Shown: one piece after another, positions 10,693 to 22,800 of the stretch | Position numbering within the stretch: position 1 is the stretch's first letter | Layout of the letters: each line of letters opens with the position of its first letter | DNA from: Aurelia coerulea | Taxonomy: Eukaryota; Cnidaria; Scyphozoa; Semaeostomeae; Ulmaridae | Assembly: GCA_039566865.1 (NCBI GenBank) | Contig: CM076953.1 | Span: 2,728,001 to 2,792,000, forward strand | Direction of reading: 5' to 3' | DNA length: 64,000 bases | Translations under genes and position numbers: made by a program | Notes under the pieces: generated by a model | Databases searched by the model: none | Told to the model about the DNA's origin: nothing | The model's input: only the letters and a program-made list of their open reading frames with translations

Positions 10693-11672
10693 ATGATCTA
10701 GTAATTCATTGTCTACGAAGAACATGTAATAGACCATTTGCCAATTAGGAAAAAGGGATTGAGGCGAGCGCGGCCAATTCCGACAGCCCTAGTAACATCG
10801 GGGAATCCTCTCCACTTCAGAATATCTTATTCGATGTATTTCCCACGATCGATTTGTAGAGTAGGGCACATCAACAAACGATCGGCTCATTTGACCCCTT
10901 ACTTCAAATGTAATAAGTCCAAAACTTGGAAGAAAATTTTGAAAAATCAACGAAAACTGGCCGATCGTCTTGGGCTGATTCTGAAGTGGATAAATCGAGA
11001 AACTGAAAACAAACTTTTGGAAGACCTTATTTCAACCCTTTTTAAGGTATTTAATCATTAATATGGAGTTAGTAAGTGCATTTAGGAGGAAAACGAGCAC
11101 GATCCATTTGGGAGGAAAAAGGGCCTAAGTAGAAATTTTCGGGATTTTCCCCACAGCTTTGAAAAAAGAAAGGCTCGTTATTCTGCGAATTTTAGAGATA
11201 AATTCGAGATTAATAGCGTTTAAGTGAAAGAATACGGTTTCTCGTCGATTTTTGACATGCCGAGGCCGTTTACCCCTCGCAAAACGGAGTTACGGCCCAA
11301 AATGGGGTAGGCCAAAATTTTTCCCAATTTTCGCGTCCCCCGCGCTCCGCCCCTGGGGGCAATATTGAACCCCAAATTCGTGATAAGACTCACAAACGAG
11401 TTATCTCTTGTACATTTTTTTCTGTTTTGAAATTAGTTGAGTAACCATCGAGCATCGGCTCCAAATGCAGCTTCGGATCAGAAAATCGGGCCGGGTCGGC
11501 TTGCCGATTATACTGTAATGGAGAGGACTCCCCGGATTTCCGACTGTTACTAGGGCTGTCGGAATTTTTCTTAATTGGCAAATGGTCTATTGCCAAACTG
11601 TCAGACGGATATTTAGGCCCGCTAACACTAACAGAAGAATTGGGTTCTCCCCGAAACAGGAGCAATATAGGC
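10693..11672 (+). pseudogene. Truncated tandem copy of the GPCR 2 3' end, split by a transposon
   Basis: 10694-10724 (GTAATTCATTGTCTACGAAG..) matches the TM7 segment of the intact receptor near 10549-10575. After the inserted foldback element, 11591-11665 resumes with homology to 10590-10655 (CTAACAGAAGAAT.GG.TTCTC then CAGGAGCAA). Only TM7 and the tail are present. This is a partial gene duplication later split by a transposon. Confidence 0.75.
10732..11587. mobile_element. Foldback/MITE, 856 bp, TA-flanked
   Basis: Left end GACCATTTGCCAATTA and right end TAATTGGCAAATGGTC are complementary, and the inverted match continues with CCGACAGCCCTAGTAAC and ..TCCTCTCCA for about 90 bp. It is flanked by TA on both sides (10730-10731, 11588-11589), consistent with a Tc1/mariner-type target. 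It interrupts the duplicated GPCR tail. The interior open frame at 10738-11061 has no recognised similarity. Confidence 0.75.
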
Positions 11673-11889
11673 TCTGCAAAACATTTGTACCACAGTATGG
11701 GTTCGTAGGATGAACTGACATGACATGAGTTTAACTTGTAATTGATATAAATATTTATTAAGTAAACTTGCATAAAATGTAAAATTAAACTAAAATTTGC
11801 TGCAAGTGTAGATGTTGTTGTTTCTTTTCCCTAATTGTAAATAAAAGTTTGAATTGATCAATCAACAAAATTTGATGATAATTAAAAAT
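11673..11889. other. Spacer between GPCR relic and satellite
   Basis: AT-rich, no feature recognised. Confidence 0.3.
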
Positions 11890-14370
11890 TACAGGCTTAC
11901 CTACCTTTGGTCTTAAAATCGACAGTTTTCCAAGATGCTGATTTCTGACCAAAATATAAGGCTACAGGCTTAGCCATTTCACCAAAAAAGGCTGCTTTTG
12001 AAAATCTTGGCTTTGGGCCAAAAATAAGGCTATAGGCTTTGCTTTTTAGGAACAATAAAACGCTTTTGATGAAAATTCATATTATTGGCCTGTTTAGTAA
12101 AGCCTATAGCCTTACTTTTTGGGCAAAATGCAGGTTTTTAAAACGGGGCTATTTTTGCCAAAAAGCAAAGGCTATAGCCTTACTTTTTGGGCAAAATGCA
12201 GGTTCTTCAACATGGGTCTATTTTTACTAAAAAGCAAAGGCTATAGCCTTACTTTTTGGGCAAAATGCAGGTTCTTCAACATGGGTCTATTTTTGCCAAA
12301 TAGCAAAGGGTATAGCCTTACTTTTTGGGCAAAAATCATGTTTTTCAAAACGGGCCTATTTTAGCCAAAAAGCAAAGGGTATAGCCTTACTTTTTTGGGC
12401 AAATGGGCCTATTTTAGCCAAAAAGCAGGGTATAGCCTTCTTTTTTAACATGGGCCTATTTTTGGCAAAAAGCAAAGGGTATAGCCTTACTTTTTGGGCA
12501 AAAATCATGTTTTTCAAAACGGGCCTATTTTAGCCAAAAAGCAAAGGGTATAGCCTTACTTTTTGGGCAAAATGCAGGTTCTTCAAGATGGGCCTATTTT
12601 TGGCAAAAAGCAAAGGGTATAGCCTTACTTTTTGGGCAAAAATCAGGTTTTTCAAAACGGGCTTATTTTTGCCAAAATGCAAAGGCTATAGCCTTACTTT
12701 TTGGGCAAAATGCAGGTTCTTCAAAATGGGCCTATTTTTGCCAAAAAGCAAAGGGTATAGCCTTACTTTTTGGGCAAAATGCAAGTTCTTCAACATGGGT
12801 CTATTTTTCCCAAAAAGCAAAGGGTATAGCCTTACTTTTTGGGCAAAATGCAGGTTCTTCAACATGGGCCTATTTTTGGCAAAAAGCAAAGGGTATAGCC
12901 TTACTTTTTGGGCAAAAATAAGGTTTTTCAAAATGGGCCTATTTTTGGCAAAAAGCAAAGGGTATAGCCTTACTTTTTGGGCAAAATGCAGGTTCTTCAA
13001 CATGGGCCTATTTTTGCCAAAAAGCAAAGGGTATAGCCTTACTTTTTGGGCAAAAATAAGGTTTTTCAAAATGGGCCTATTTTAGCCAAAAAGCAAAGGG
13101 TATAGCCTTACTTTTTGGGCAAAAATTAGGTTTTTCAAAACGGGCCTATTTTTGCCAAAATGCAAAGGGTATAGCCTTACTTTTGGGGCAAAATGCAGGT
13201 TTTTCAAAACGGGCCTATTTTTGGCAAAAAGCAAAGGGTATAGCCTTACCTTTTGGGCAAAATGCAGGTTCTTCAACATGGGTCTATTTTTACCAAAAAG
13301 CAAAGGCTATAGCCTTACTTTTTGGGCAAAATGCAGGTTATTCAACATGGGCCTATTTTTGGCAAAAAGCAAAGGGTATAGCCTTACTTTTTGGCCAAAA
13401 TGCAGGTTCCTCAACATGGGCCTATTTTTGCCAAAAAGCAAAGGGTATAGCCTTACTTTTTGGGCAAAATGCAGGTTATTCAACATGGGCCTATTTTTAG
13501 CAGAAAGCAAAGGGTATAGCCTTACTTTTTGGGCAAAATGCAGGTTCTTCAACATGGGCCTATTTTTGCCAAAAAGCAAAGGGTATAGCCTTACTTTTTG
13601 GGCAAAATTCAGGTTCTTTAACATGGGCCTATTTTTGGCAAAAAGCAAAGGGTATAGCCTTACTTTTTGGGCAAAATGCAGGTTCTTCAACATGGGCCTA
13701 TTTTTGCCAAAAAGCAAAGGGTATAGCCTTACTTTTTGGGCAAAAATAAGGTTTTTCAAAATGGGCCTATTTTAGCCAAAACGCAAAGGGTATAGCCTTA
13801 CTTTTTGGGCAAAAATCGGGTTTTTCAAAACGGGCCTATTTTTGCCAAAATGCAAAGGGTATAGCCTTACTTTTTGGGCAAAATGCAGGTTCTTCAAGAT
13901 GGGCCTATTTTTGGCAAAAAGCAAAGGGTATAGCCTTACTTTTTGGGCAAAATGCAGGTTCTTCAAAATGGGCCTATTTTTGCCAAAAAGCAAAGGCTAT
14001 AGCCTTACTTTTTGGGCAAAATGCAAGTTCTTCAACATGGGTCTATTTTTGCCAAAAAGCAAAGGGTATAGCCTTACTTTTTGGGCAAAATGCAGGTTCT
14101 TCAAGATGGGCCTATTTTTGCCAAAAAGCAAAGGGTATAGCCTTACTTTTTGGGCAAAATGCAGGTTCTTCAAAATGGGCCTATTTTTGCCAAAAAGCAA
14201 AGGCTATAGCCTTACTTTTTGGGCAAAATGCAAGTTCTTCAAAATGGGTCTATTTTTCCCAAAAAGCAAAGGGTATAGCCTTACTTTTGGGGCAAAATGC
14301 AGGTTCTTCAACATGGGTCTATTTTTACCAAAAAGCAAAGGCTATAGCCTTACTTTTTGGGCAAAAATCA

Positions 14371-14946
14371 GGTTTTTCTAAATGGGCCTATTTTTGCCAA
14401 TAAGGTTTTTCAAAATGGGCCTATTTTAGCCAAAAAGCAAAGGCTATAGCCTTACTTTTTGGGCAAAATGCAAGTTCTTCAACATGGGTCTATTTTTCCC
14501 ATAAAGCAAAGGCTATAGCCTTACCTTTTGGGCAAAATGCAGGTTCTTCAACATGGGTCTATTTTTGCCAAATAGCAAAGGGTATAGCCTTACTTTTTGG
14601 GCAAAATGCAGGTTCTTCAACATGGGCCTATTTTTGCCAAAAAGCAAAGGGTATAGCCTTACTTTTTGGGCAAAATGCAGGTTCTTCAAAATGGGCCTAT
14701 TTTTGCCAAAAAGCAAAGGTATAGCCTTACTTTTTGGGCAAAATGCAGGTTCTTCAAAATGGGCCTATTTTTGCCAAAAAGCAAAGGGTATAGCCTTACT
14801 TTTTGGGCAAAATGCAAGTTCTTCAACATGGGTCTATTTTTCCCAAAAAGCAAAGGCTATAGCCTTACTTTTTGGGCAAAAATCAGGTTTTTCTAAATGG
14901 GCCTATTTTTGCCAATAAGGTTTTTCAAAATGGGCCTATTTTAGCC
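14371..14946. repeat. Higher-order block in the 69-bp satellite, about 515 bp period
   Basis: A shortened unit containing CAGGTTTTTCTAAATGGG followed by GCCAATAAGGTTTTTC occurs at about 14371 and again at 14886. The same junction reappears at about 19086, 19602 and 22018. The 515-516 bp spacing of the first two pairs equals seven full units plus a truncated one. Confidence 0.75.
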
Positions 14947-17900
14947 AAAAAGCAAAGGCTATAGCCTTACCTTTTGGGCAAAATGCAGGTTCTTCAACAT
15001 GGGTCTATTTTTGCCAAAAAGCAAAGGCTATAGCCTTACTTTTTGGGCAAAATGCAGGTTCTTCAACATGGGCCTATTTTTGCCAAAAAGCAAAGGGTAT
15101 AGCCTTACTTTTTGGGCAAAATGCAGGTTCTTCAAAATGGGCCTATTTTTGCCAAAAAGCAAAGGGTATAGCCTTACTTTTTGGGCAAAAATCAGGTTTT
15201 TCAAAATGGGCCTATTTTTGCCAAAAAGCAAAGGGTATAGCCTTACTTTTGGGCAAAAATAAGGTTTTTCAAAATGGGCCTATTTTAGCCAAAAAGCAAA
15301 GGGTATAGCCTTACTTTTTGGGCAAAATGCAGGTTCTTCAAAATGGGCCTATTTTTGCCAAAAAGCAAAGGGTATAGCCTTACTTTTTGGGCAAAATGCA
15401 AGTTCTTCAACATGGGCCTATTTTTCCCAAAAAGCAAAGGGTATAGCCTTACTTTTTGGGCAAAATGCAGGTTCTTCAACATGGGTCTATTTTTACCAAA
15501 AAGCAAAGGCTATAGCCTTACTTTTTGGGCAAAATGCAGGTTCTTCAACATGGGCCTATTTTAGCCAAAACGCAAAGGGTATAGCCTTACTTTTTGGGCA
15601 AAAATCATGTTTTTCAAAACGGGCCTATTTTAGCCAAAAAGCAAAGGGTATAGCCTTACTTTTTGGGCAAAATGCAGGTTCTTCAAAATGGGCCTATTTT
15701 TGGGCAAAATGCAGGTTTTTAAAATGGGGCTATTTTTGCCAAAACGCAAAGGGTATAGCCTTACTTTTTGGGCAAAATTCAGGTTCTTTAACATGGGCCT
15801 ATTTTTGGCAAAAAGCAAAGGGTATAGCCTTACTTTTTGGGCAAAATGCAGGTTCTTCAACATGGGCCTTCTTTTGCCAAAAAGCAAAGGGTATAGCCTT
15901 ACTTGTTGGGCAAAAGAAGGTTTTTCAAAATGGGCCTATTTTAGCCAAAATGCAAAGGGTATAGCCTTACTTTTTGGGCAAAAATCAGGTTTTTCAAAAC
16001 GGGCCTATTTTTGCCAAAATGCAAAGGGTATAGCCTTACTTTTGGGGCAAAATGCAGGTTTTTCAAAACGGGCCTATTTTTCGCAAAAAGCAAAGGCTAT
16101 AGCCTTACTTTTTGGGCCAAAATGCAGGTTCCTCAACATGGGCCTATTTTTGCCAAAAAGCAAAGGGTATAGCCTTACTTTTCGGGCAAAATGCAGGTTA
16201 TTCAACATGGGCCTATTTTTAGCAGAAAGCAAAGGCTATAGCCTTACTTTTTGGGCAAAATGCAGGTTCTTCAACATGGGCCTATTTTTTCCAAAAAGGA
16301 AAGGGTATAGCCTTACTTTTTGGGCAAAATTCAGGTTCTTTAACATGGGCCTATTTTTGGCAAAAAGCAAAGGGTATAGCCTTACTTTTTTGGCAAAATG
16401 CAGGTTCTTCAACATGGGCCTATTTTTGCCAAAAAGCAAAGGGTATAGCCTTACTTTTTGGGCAAAATGCAGGTTATTCAACATGGGCCTATTTCTAGCA
16501 GAAAGCAAAGGTATAGCCTTACTTTTTGGGCAAAATTCAGGTTCTTCAACATGGGCCTATTTTTGCAAAAAGCAAAGGGTATAGCCTTACTTTTTGGGCA
16601 AAAATAAGGTTTTTATGGGCCTATTTTTGGCAAAAAGCAAAGGGTATAGCCTTACTTTTTGGGCAAAATTTAGGTTCTTCAACATGGGCCTATTTTTGCC
16701 AAAAAGCAAAGGGTATAGCCTTACTTTTTGGGCAAAAATAAGGTTTTTCAAAATGGGCCTATTTTAACCAAAACGCAAAGGGTATAGCCTTACTTTTTGG
16801 GCAAAAATCAGGTTTTTCAAAACGGGCTTATTTTTGCCAAAATGCAAAGGCTATAGCCTTACTTTTTGGGCAAAATGCAGGTTCTTCAACATGGGCCTAT
16901 TTTTACCAAAAAGCAAAGGGTATAGCCTTACTTTTTGGGCAAAATGCAGGTTCTTCAAAATGGGCCTATTTTTGCCAAAAAGCAAAGGCTATAGCCTTAC
17001 TTTTTGAGCAAAATGCAAGTTCTCCAACATGGGTTTATTTTTCCCAAAAAGCAAAGGCTATAGCCTTACTTTCTGGGCAAAATTCAGGTTCTTTAACATG
17101 GGCCTATTTTTGGCAAAACGCAAAGGGTATAGCCTTACTTTTTGGGCAAAATTCAGGTTCTTTAACATGGGCCTATTTTTGGCAAAAAGCAAAGGGTATA
17201 GCCTTACTTTTTGGGCAAAAATCATGTTTTTCAAAACGGGCCTATTTTAGCCAAAAAGCAAAGGGTATGGCCTTACTTTTTGAGCAAAATGCAGGTTCTT
17301 CAAGATGGGCCTATTTTTGGCAAAAAGCAAAGGGTATAGCCTTACTTTTTGGGCAAAAATCAGGTTTTTCAAAACGGGCTTATTTTTGCCAAAATGCAAA
17401 GGCTATAGCCTTACTTTTTGGGCAAAATGCAGGTTCTTCAAAATGGGCCTATTTTTGCCAAAAAGCAAAGGCTATAGCCTTACTTTTTGGGCAAAATGCA
17501 AGTTCTCCAACATGGGTTTATTTTTCCCAAAAAGCAAAGGCTATAGCCTTACTTTCTGGGCAAAATTCAGGTTCTTTAACATGGGCCTATTTTTGGCAAA
17601 AAGCAAAGGGTATAGCCTTACTTTTTGGGCAAAAATCAGGTTCTTTAACATGGGCCTATTTTTGGCAAAAAGCAAAGGGTATAGCCTTACTTTTTTGGCA
17701 AAATGCAGGTTCTTCAACATGGGCCTGTTTTTGCCAAAAAACAAGTATAGCCTTACTTTTTGGGCAAAAGTAAGGTTTTTCAAAATGGGCCTATTTTAGC
17801 CAAAATGCAAAGGGTATAGCCTTACTTTTTGGGCAAAAATCAGGTTTTTCAAAACGGGCCTATTTTTGCCAAAATGCAAAGGCTATAGCCTTACTTTTGG

Positions 17901-19080
17901 GGCAAAATGCAGGTTTTTCAAAACGGGCCTATTTTTGGCAAAAAGCAAAGGCTATAGCCTTACTTTTTGGCCAAAATGCAGGTTCTTCAACATGGGCCTA
18001 TTTTTGCCAAAAAGCAAAGGGTATAGCCTTACTTTTTGGGCAAAATGCAGGTTATTCAACATGGGCCTATTTTTGCCAAAAAGCAAAGGCTATAGCCTTA
18101 CTTTTTGGCCAAAATGCAGGTTCTTCAACATGGGCCTATTTTTTGCCAAAAAGCAAAGGGTATAGCCTTACTTTCTGGGCAAAATGCAGGTTATTCAACA
18201 TGGATCTATTTTTACCAAAAAGCAAAGGCTATAGCCTTACTTTTTGGGCAAAATGCAGGTTCTTCAACATGGGCCTATTTTTGCCAAAAAGGAAAGGGTG
18301 TAGCCTTACTTTTTGGGCAAAATTCAGGTTCTTTAACATGGGCCTATTTTTGGCAAAAAGCAAAGGGTATAGCCTTACTTTTTGGGCAAAATGCAGGTTC
18401 TTCAACATGGGCCTATTTTTGCCAAAAAGCAAAGGGTATAGCCTTACTTTTTGGGCAAAAATAAGGTTTTTCAAAATGGGCCTATTTTAACCAAAAAGCA
18501 AAGGGTATAGCCTTACTTTTTGGGCAAAAATCGTGTTTTTCAAAACGGGCTTATTTTTGCCAAAATGCAAAGGCTATAGCCTTACTTTTTGGGCAAAATG
18601 CAGGTTCTTCAAGATGGGCCTATTTTTGGCATAATGCAAAGGGTATAGCCTTACTTTCTGGACAAAATGCAGGTTCTTCAAAATGGGTCTATTTTTGCCA
18701 AAAAGCAAAGGCTATAGCCTTACTTTTTGGGCAAAATGCAGGTTCTTCAACATGGGTCTATTTTTGCCAAAAAGCAAAGGGTATAGCCTTACTTTTTGGG
18801 CAAAATGCAGGTTCTTCAAGATGGGCCTATTTTTGCCAAAAAGCAAAGGTTATAGCCTTACTTTTGGGGCAAAATGCAGGTTCTTCAAAATGGGCCTATC
18901 TTTGCCAAAAAGCAAAGGCTATAGCCTTCCTTATTGGGCAAAATGCAAGTTCTTCAACATGGGTCTATTTTTCCCAAAAAGCAAAGGCTATAGCCTTACT
19001 TTTTGGGCAAAATGCAGGTTCTTCAACATGGGTCTATTTTTACCAAAAAGCAAAGGCTATAGCCTTACTTTTTGGGCAAA

Positions 19081-19860
19081 AATCAGGTTTTTCTAAATGG
19101 GCCTATTTTTGCCAATAAGGTTTTTCAAAATGGGCCTATTTTAGCCAAAAAGCAAAGGCTATAGCCTTACTTTTTGGGCAAAATGCAAGTTCTTCAACAT
19201 GGGTCTATTTTTCCCAAAAATCAAAGACTATAGCCTTACCTTTTGGGCAAAATGCAGGTTCTTCAACATGGGTCAATTTTTACCAAAAAGCAAAGGCTAT
19301 AGCCTTACTTTTTAGGCAAAATGCAGGTTCTTCAAAATGGGCCTATCTTTGCCAAAAAGCAAAGGCTATAGCCTTACTTTTTGGGCAAAATGCAGGTTCT
19401 TCAAGATGGGCCTATTTTTGCCAAAAAGCAAAGGTTATAGCCTTACTTTTGGGGCAAAATGCAGGTTCTTCAAAATGGGCCTATCTTTGCCAAAAAGCAA
19501 AGGCTATAGCCTTACTTATTGGGCAAAATGCAAGTTCTTCAACATGGGTCTATTTTTCCCAAAAAGCAAAGGCTATAGCCTTACTTTTTGGGCAAAAATC
19601 AGGTTTTTCTAAATGGGCCTATTTTTGCCAATAAGGTTTTTCAAAATGGGCCTATTTTAGCCAAAAAGCAAAGGCTATAGCCTTACTTTTTGGGCAAAAT
19701 GCAAGTTCTTCAACATGGGTCTATTTTTCCCAAAAATCAAAGACTATAGCCTTACCTTTTGGGCAAAATGCAGGTTCTTCAACATGGGTCAATTTTTACC
19801 AAAAAGCAAAGGCTATAGCCTTACTTTTTAGGCAAAATGCAGGTTCTTCAACATGGGCCT
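19081..19860. repeat. Recent 516-bp tandem duplication inside the 69-bp satellite
   Basis: The stretch starting at about 19081 and the one starting at about 19597 share not only the truncated unit but also private variants in the same order: AAAAATCAAAGACTATAG, GGGTCAATTTTTACC and TTTTTAGGCAAAATG. This shows a block copy rather than independent monomer turnover. Confidence 0.75.
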
Positions 19861-22800
19861 ATTTTAGCCAAAACGCAAAGGGTATAGCCTTACTTTTTGG
19901 GCAAAAATCAGGTTTTTCAAAAAGGGCTTATTTTTGCCAAAATGCAAAGGCTATAGCCTTACTTTTTGGGCAAAAATCAGGTTTTTCTAAATGGGCCTAT
20001 TTTTGCCAAAATGCAAAGGCTATAGCCTTACTTTTTGGGCAAAATGCAGGTTCTTCAAAATGGGCCTATTTTTGCCAAAAAGCAAAGGCTATAGCCTTAC
20101 TTTTTGGGCAAAATGCAAGTTCTTCAACATGGGTCTATTTTTCCCAAAAAGCAAAGGCTATAGCCTTACCTTTTGGGCAAAATGCAGGTTCTTCAACATG
20201 GGTCTATTTTTACCAAATAGCAAAGGCTATAGCCTTACTTTTTGGGCAAAATGCAGGTTCTTCAACATGGGCCTATTTTAGCCAAAACGCAAAGGGTATA
20301 GCCTTACTTTTTTGGGCAAAAATCATGTTTTTCAAAACGGGCCTATTTTAGCCAAAAAGCAAAGGGTATAGCCTTACTTTTTGGGCAAAATGCAGGTTCT
20401 TCAAAATGGGCCTATTTTTGGGCAAAATGCAGGTTTTTAAAATGGGGCTATTTTTGCCAAAACGCAAAGGGTATAGCCTTACTTTTTGGGCAAAATTCAG
20501 GTTCTTTAACATGGGCCTATTTTTGGCAAAAAGCAAAGGGTATAGCCTTACTTTTTTGGCAAAATGCAGGTTCTTCAACATGGGCCTGTTTTTGCCAAAA
20601 AGCAAAGGGTATAGCCTTACTTTTTGGGCAAAAGTAAGGTTTTTCAAAATGGGCCTATTTTAGCCAAAACGCAAGGGGTATAGCCTTACTTTTTGGGCAA
20701 AAATTAGGTTTTTCAAAACGGGCCTATTTTTGCCAAAATGCAAAGGCTATAGCCTTACTTTTGGGGCAAAATGCAGGTTTTTCAAAACGGGCCTATTTTT
20801 CGCAAAAAGCAAAGGCTATAGCCTTACTTTTTGGCCAAAATGCAGGTTCCTCAACATGGGCCTATTTTTGCCAAAAAGCAAAGGGTATAGCCTTACCTTT
20901 TGGGCAAAATGCAGGTTCTTCAACATGGGTCTATTTTTACCAAAAAGCAAAGGCTATAGCCTTACTTTTTGGGCAAAATGCAGGTTCTTCGACATGGGCC
21001 TATTTTTTCCAAAAAGGAAAGGGTATAGCCTTACTTTTTGGGCAAAATTCAGGTTCTTTAACATGGGCCTATTTTTGGCAAAAAGCAAAGGGTATAGCCT
21101 TACTTTTTTGGCAAAATGCAGGTTCTTCAACATGGGCCTGTTTTTGCCAAAAAGCAAAGGGTATAGCCTTACCTTTTGGGCAAAATGCAGGTTCTTCAAC
21201 ATGGGTCTATTTTTACCAAAAAGCAAAGGCTATAGCCTTACTTTTTGGGCAAAATGCAGGTTCTTCAACATGGGCCTATTTTTGCCAAAAAGCAAAGGGT
21301 ATAGCCTTACTTTTTGGGCAAAATTCAGGTTCTTTAACATGGGCCTATTTTTGGCAAAAAGCAAAGGGTATAGCCTTACTTTTTGGGCAAAATGCAGGTT
21401 CTTCAACATGGGCCTATTTTTGCCAAAAAGCAAAGGGTATAGCCTTACTTTTTGGGCAAAAATAAGGTTTTTCAAAATGGGCCTATTTTAGCCAAAACGC
21501 AAAGGGTATAGCCTTACTTTTTGGGCAAAAATCAGGTTTTTCAAAACGGGCTTATTTTTGCCAAAATGCAAAGGCTATAGCCTTACTTTTTGGGCAAAAT
21601 GCAGGTTCTTCAACATGGGTCTATTTTTGCCAAAAAGCAAAGGGTATAGCCTTACTTTTTGGGCAAAAATCGGGTTTTTCAAAACGGGCCTATTTTAGCC
21701 AAAAAGCAAAGGGTATAGCTTTACTTTTTGGGCAAAATGCAGGTTCTTCAAGATGGGCCTATTTTTGGCAAAAAGCAAAGGGTATAGCCTTACTTTTTGG
21801 GCAAAATGCAGGTTCTTCAAAATGGGCCTATTTTTGCCAAAAAGCAAAGGGTATAGCCTTACTTTTTGGGAAAAATGCAAGTTCTTCAACATGGGTCTAT
21901 TTTTCCCAAAAAGCAAAGGCTATAGCCTTACTTTTGGGGCAAAATGCAGGTTCTTCAAGATGGGTCTATTTTTACCAAAAAGCAAAGGCTATAGCCTTAC
22001 TTTTTGGGCAAAAATCAGGTTTTTCTAAATGGGCCTATTTTTGCCAATAAGGTTTTTCAAAATGGGCCTATTTTAGCCAAAAAGCAAAGGCTATAGCCTT
22101 ACTTTTTGGGCAAAATGCAAGTTCTTCAACATGGGTCTATTTTTCCCAAAAAGCAAAGGCTATAGCCTTACCTTTTGGGCAAAATGCAGGTTCTTCAACA
22201 TGGGTCTATTTTTACCAAAAAGCAAAGGCTATAGCCTTACTTTTTAGGCAAAATGCAGGTTCTTCAACATGGGCCTATTTTAGCCAAAACGCAAAGGGTA
22301 TAGCCTTACTTTTTGGGCAAAAATCAGGTTTTTCAAAAAGGGCTTATTTTTGCCAAAATGCAAAGGCTATAGCCTTACTTTTGGGGCAAAATGCAGGTTC
22401 TTCAAAACGGGCCTATTTTTGCCAAAATGCAAAGGCTATAGCCTTACATTTTGGGCAAAATGCAGGTTCTTCAAAATGGGCCTATTTTTGCCAAAAAGCA
22501 AAGGCTATAGCCTTACTTTTTGGGCAAAATGCAAGTTCTCCAACATGGGTTTATTTTTCCCAAAAAGCAAAGGCTATAGCCTTACTTTCTGGGCAAAATG
22601 CAGGTTCTTCAAGATGGGCCTATTTTTGCCAAAAAGCAAAGGTTATAGCCTTACTTTTGGGGCAAAATGCAGGTTCTTCAAAATGGGCCTATCTTTGCCA
22701 AAAAGCAAAGGCTATAGCCTTACTTATTGGGCAAAATGCAAGTTCTTCAACATGGGTCTATTTTTCCCAAAAACTAAAGGCTATAGCCTTACTTTTTGGG

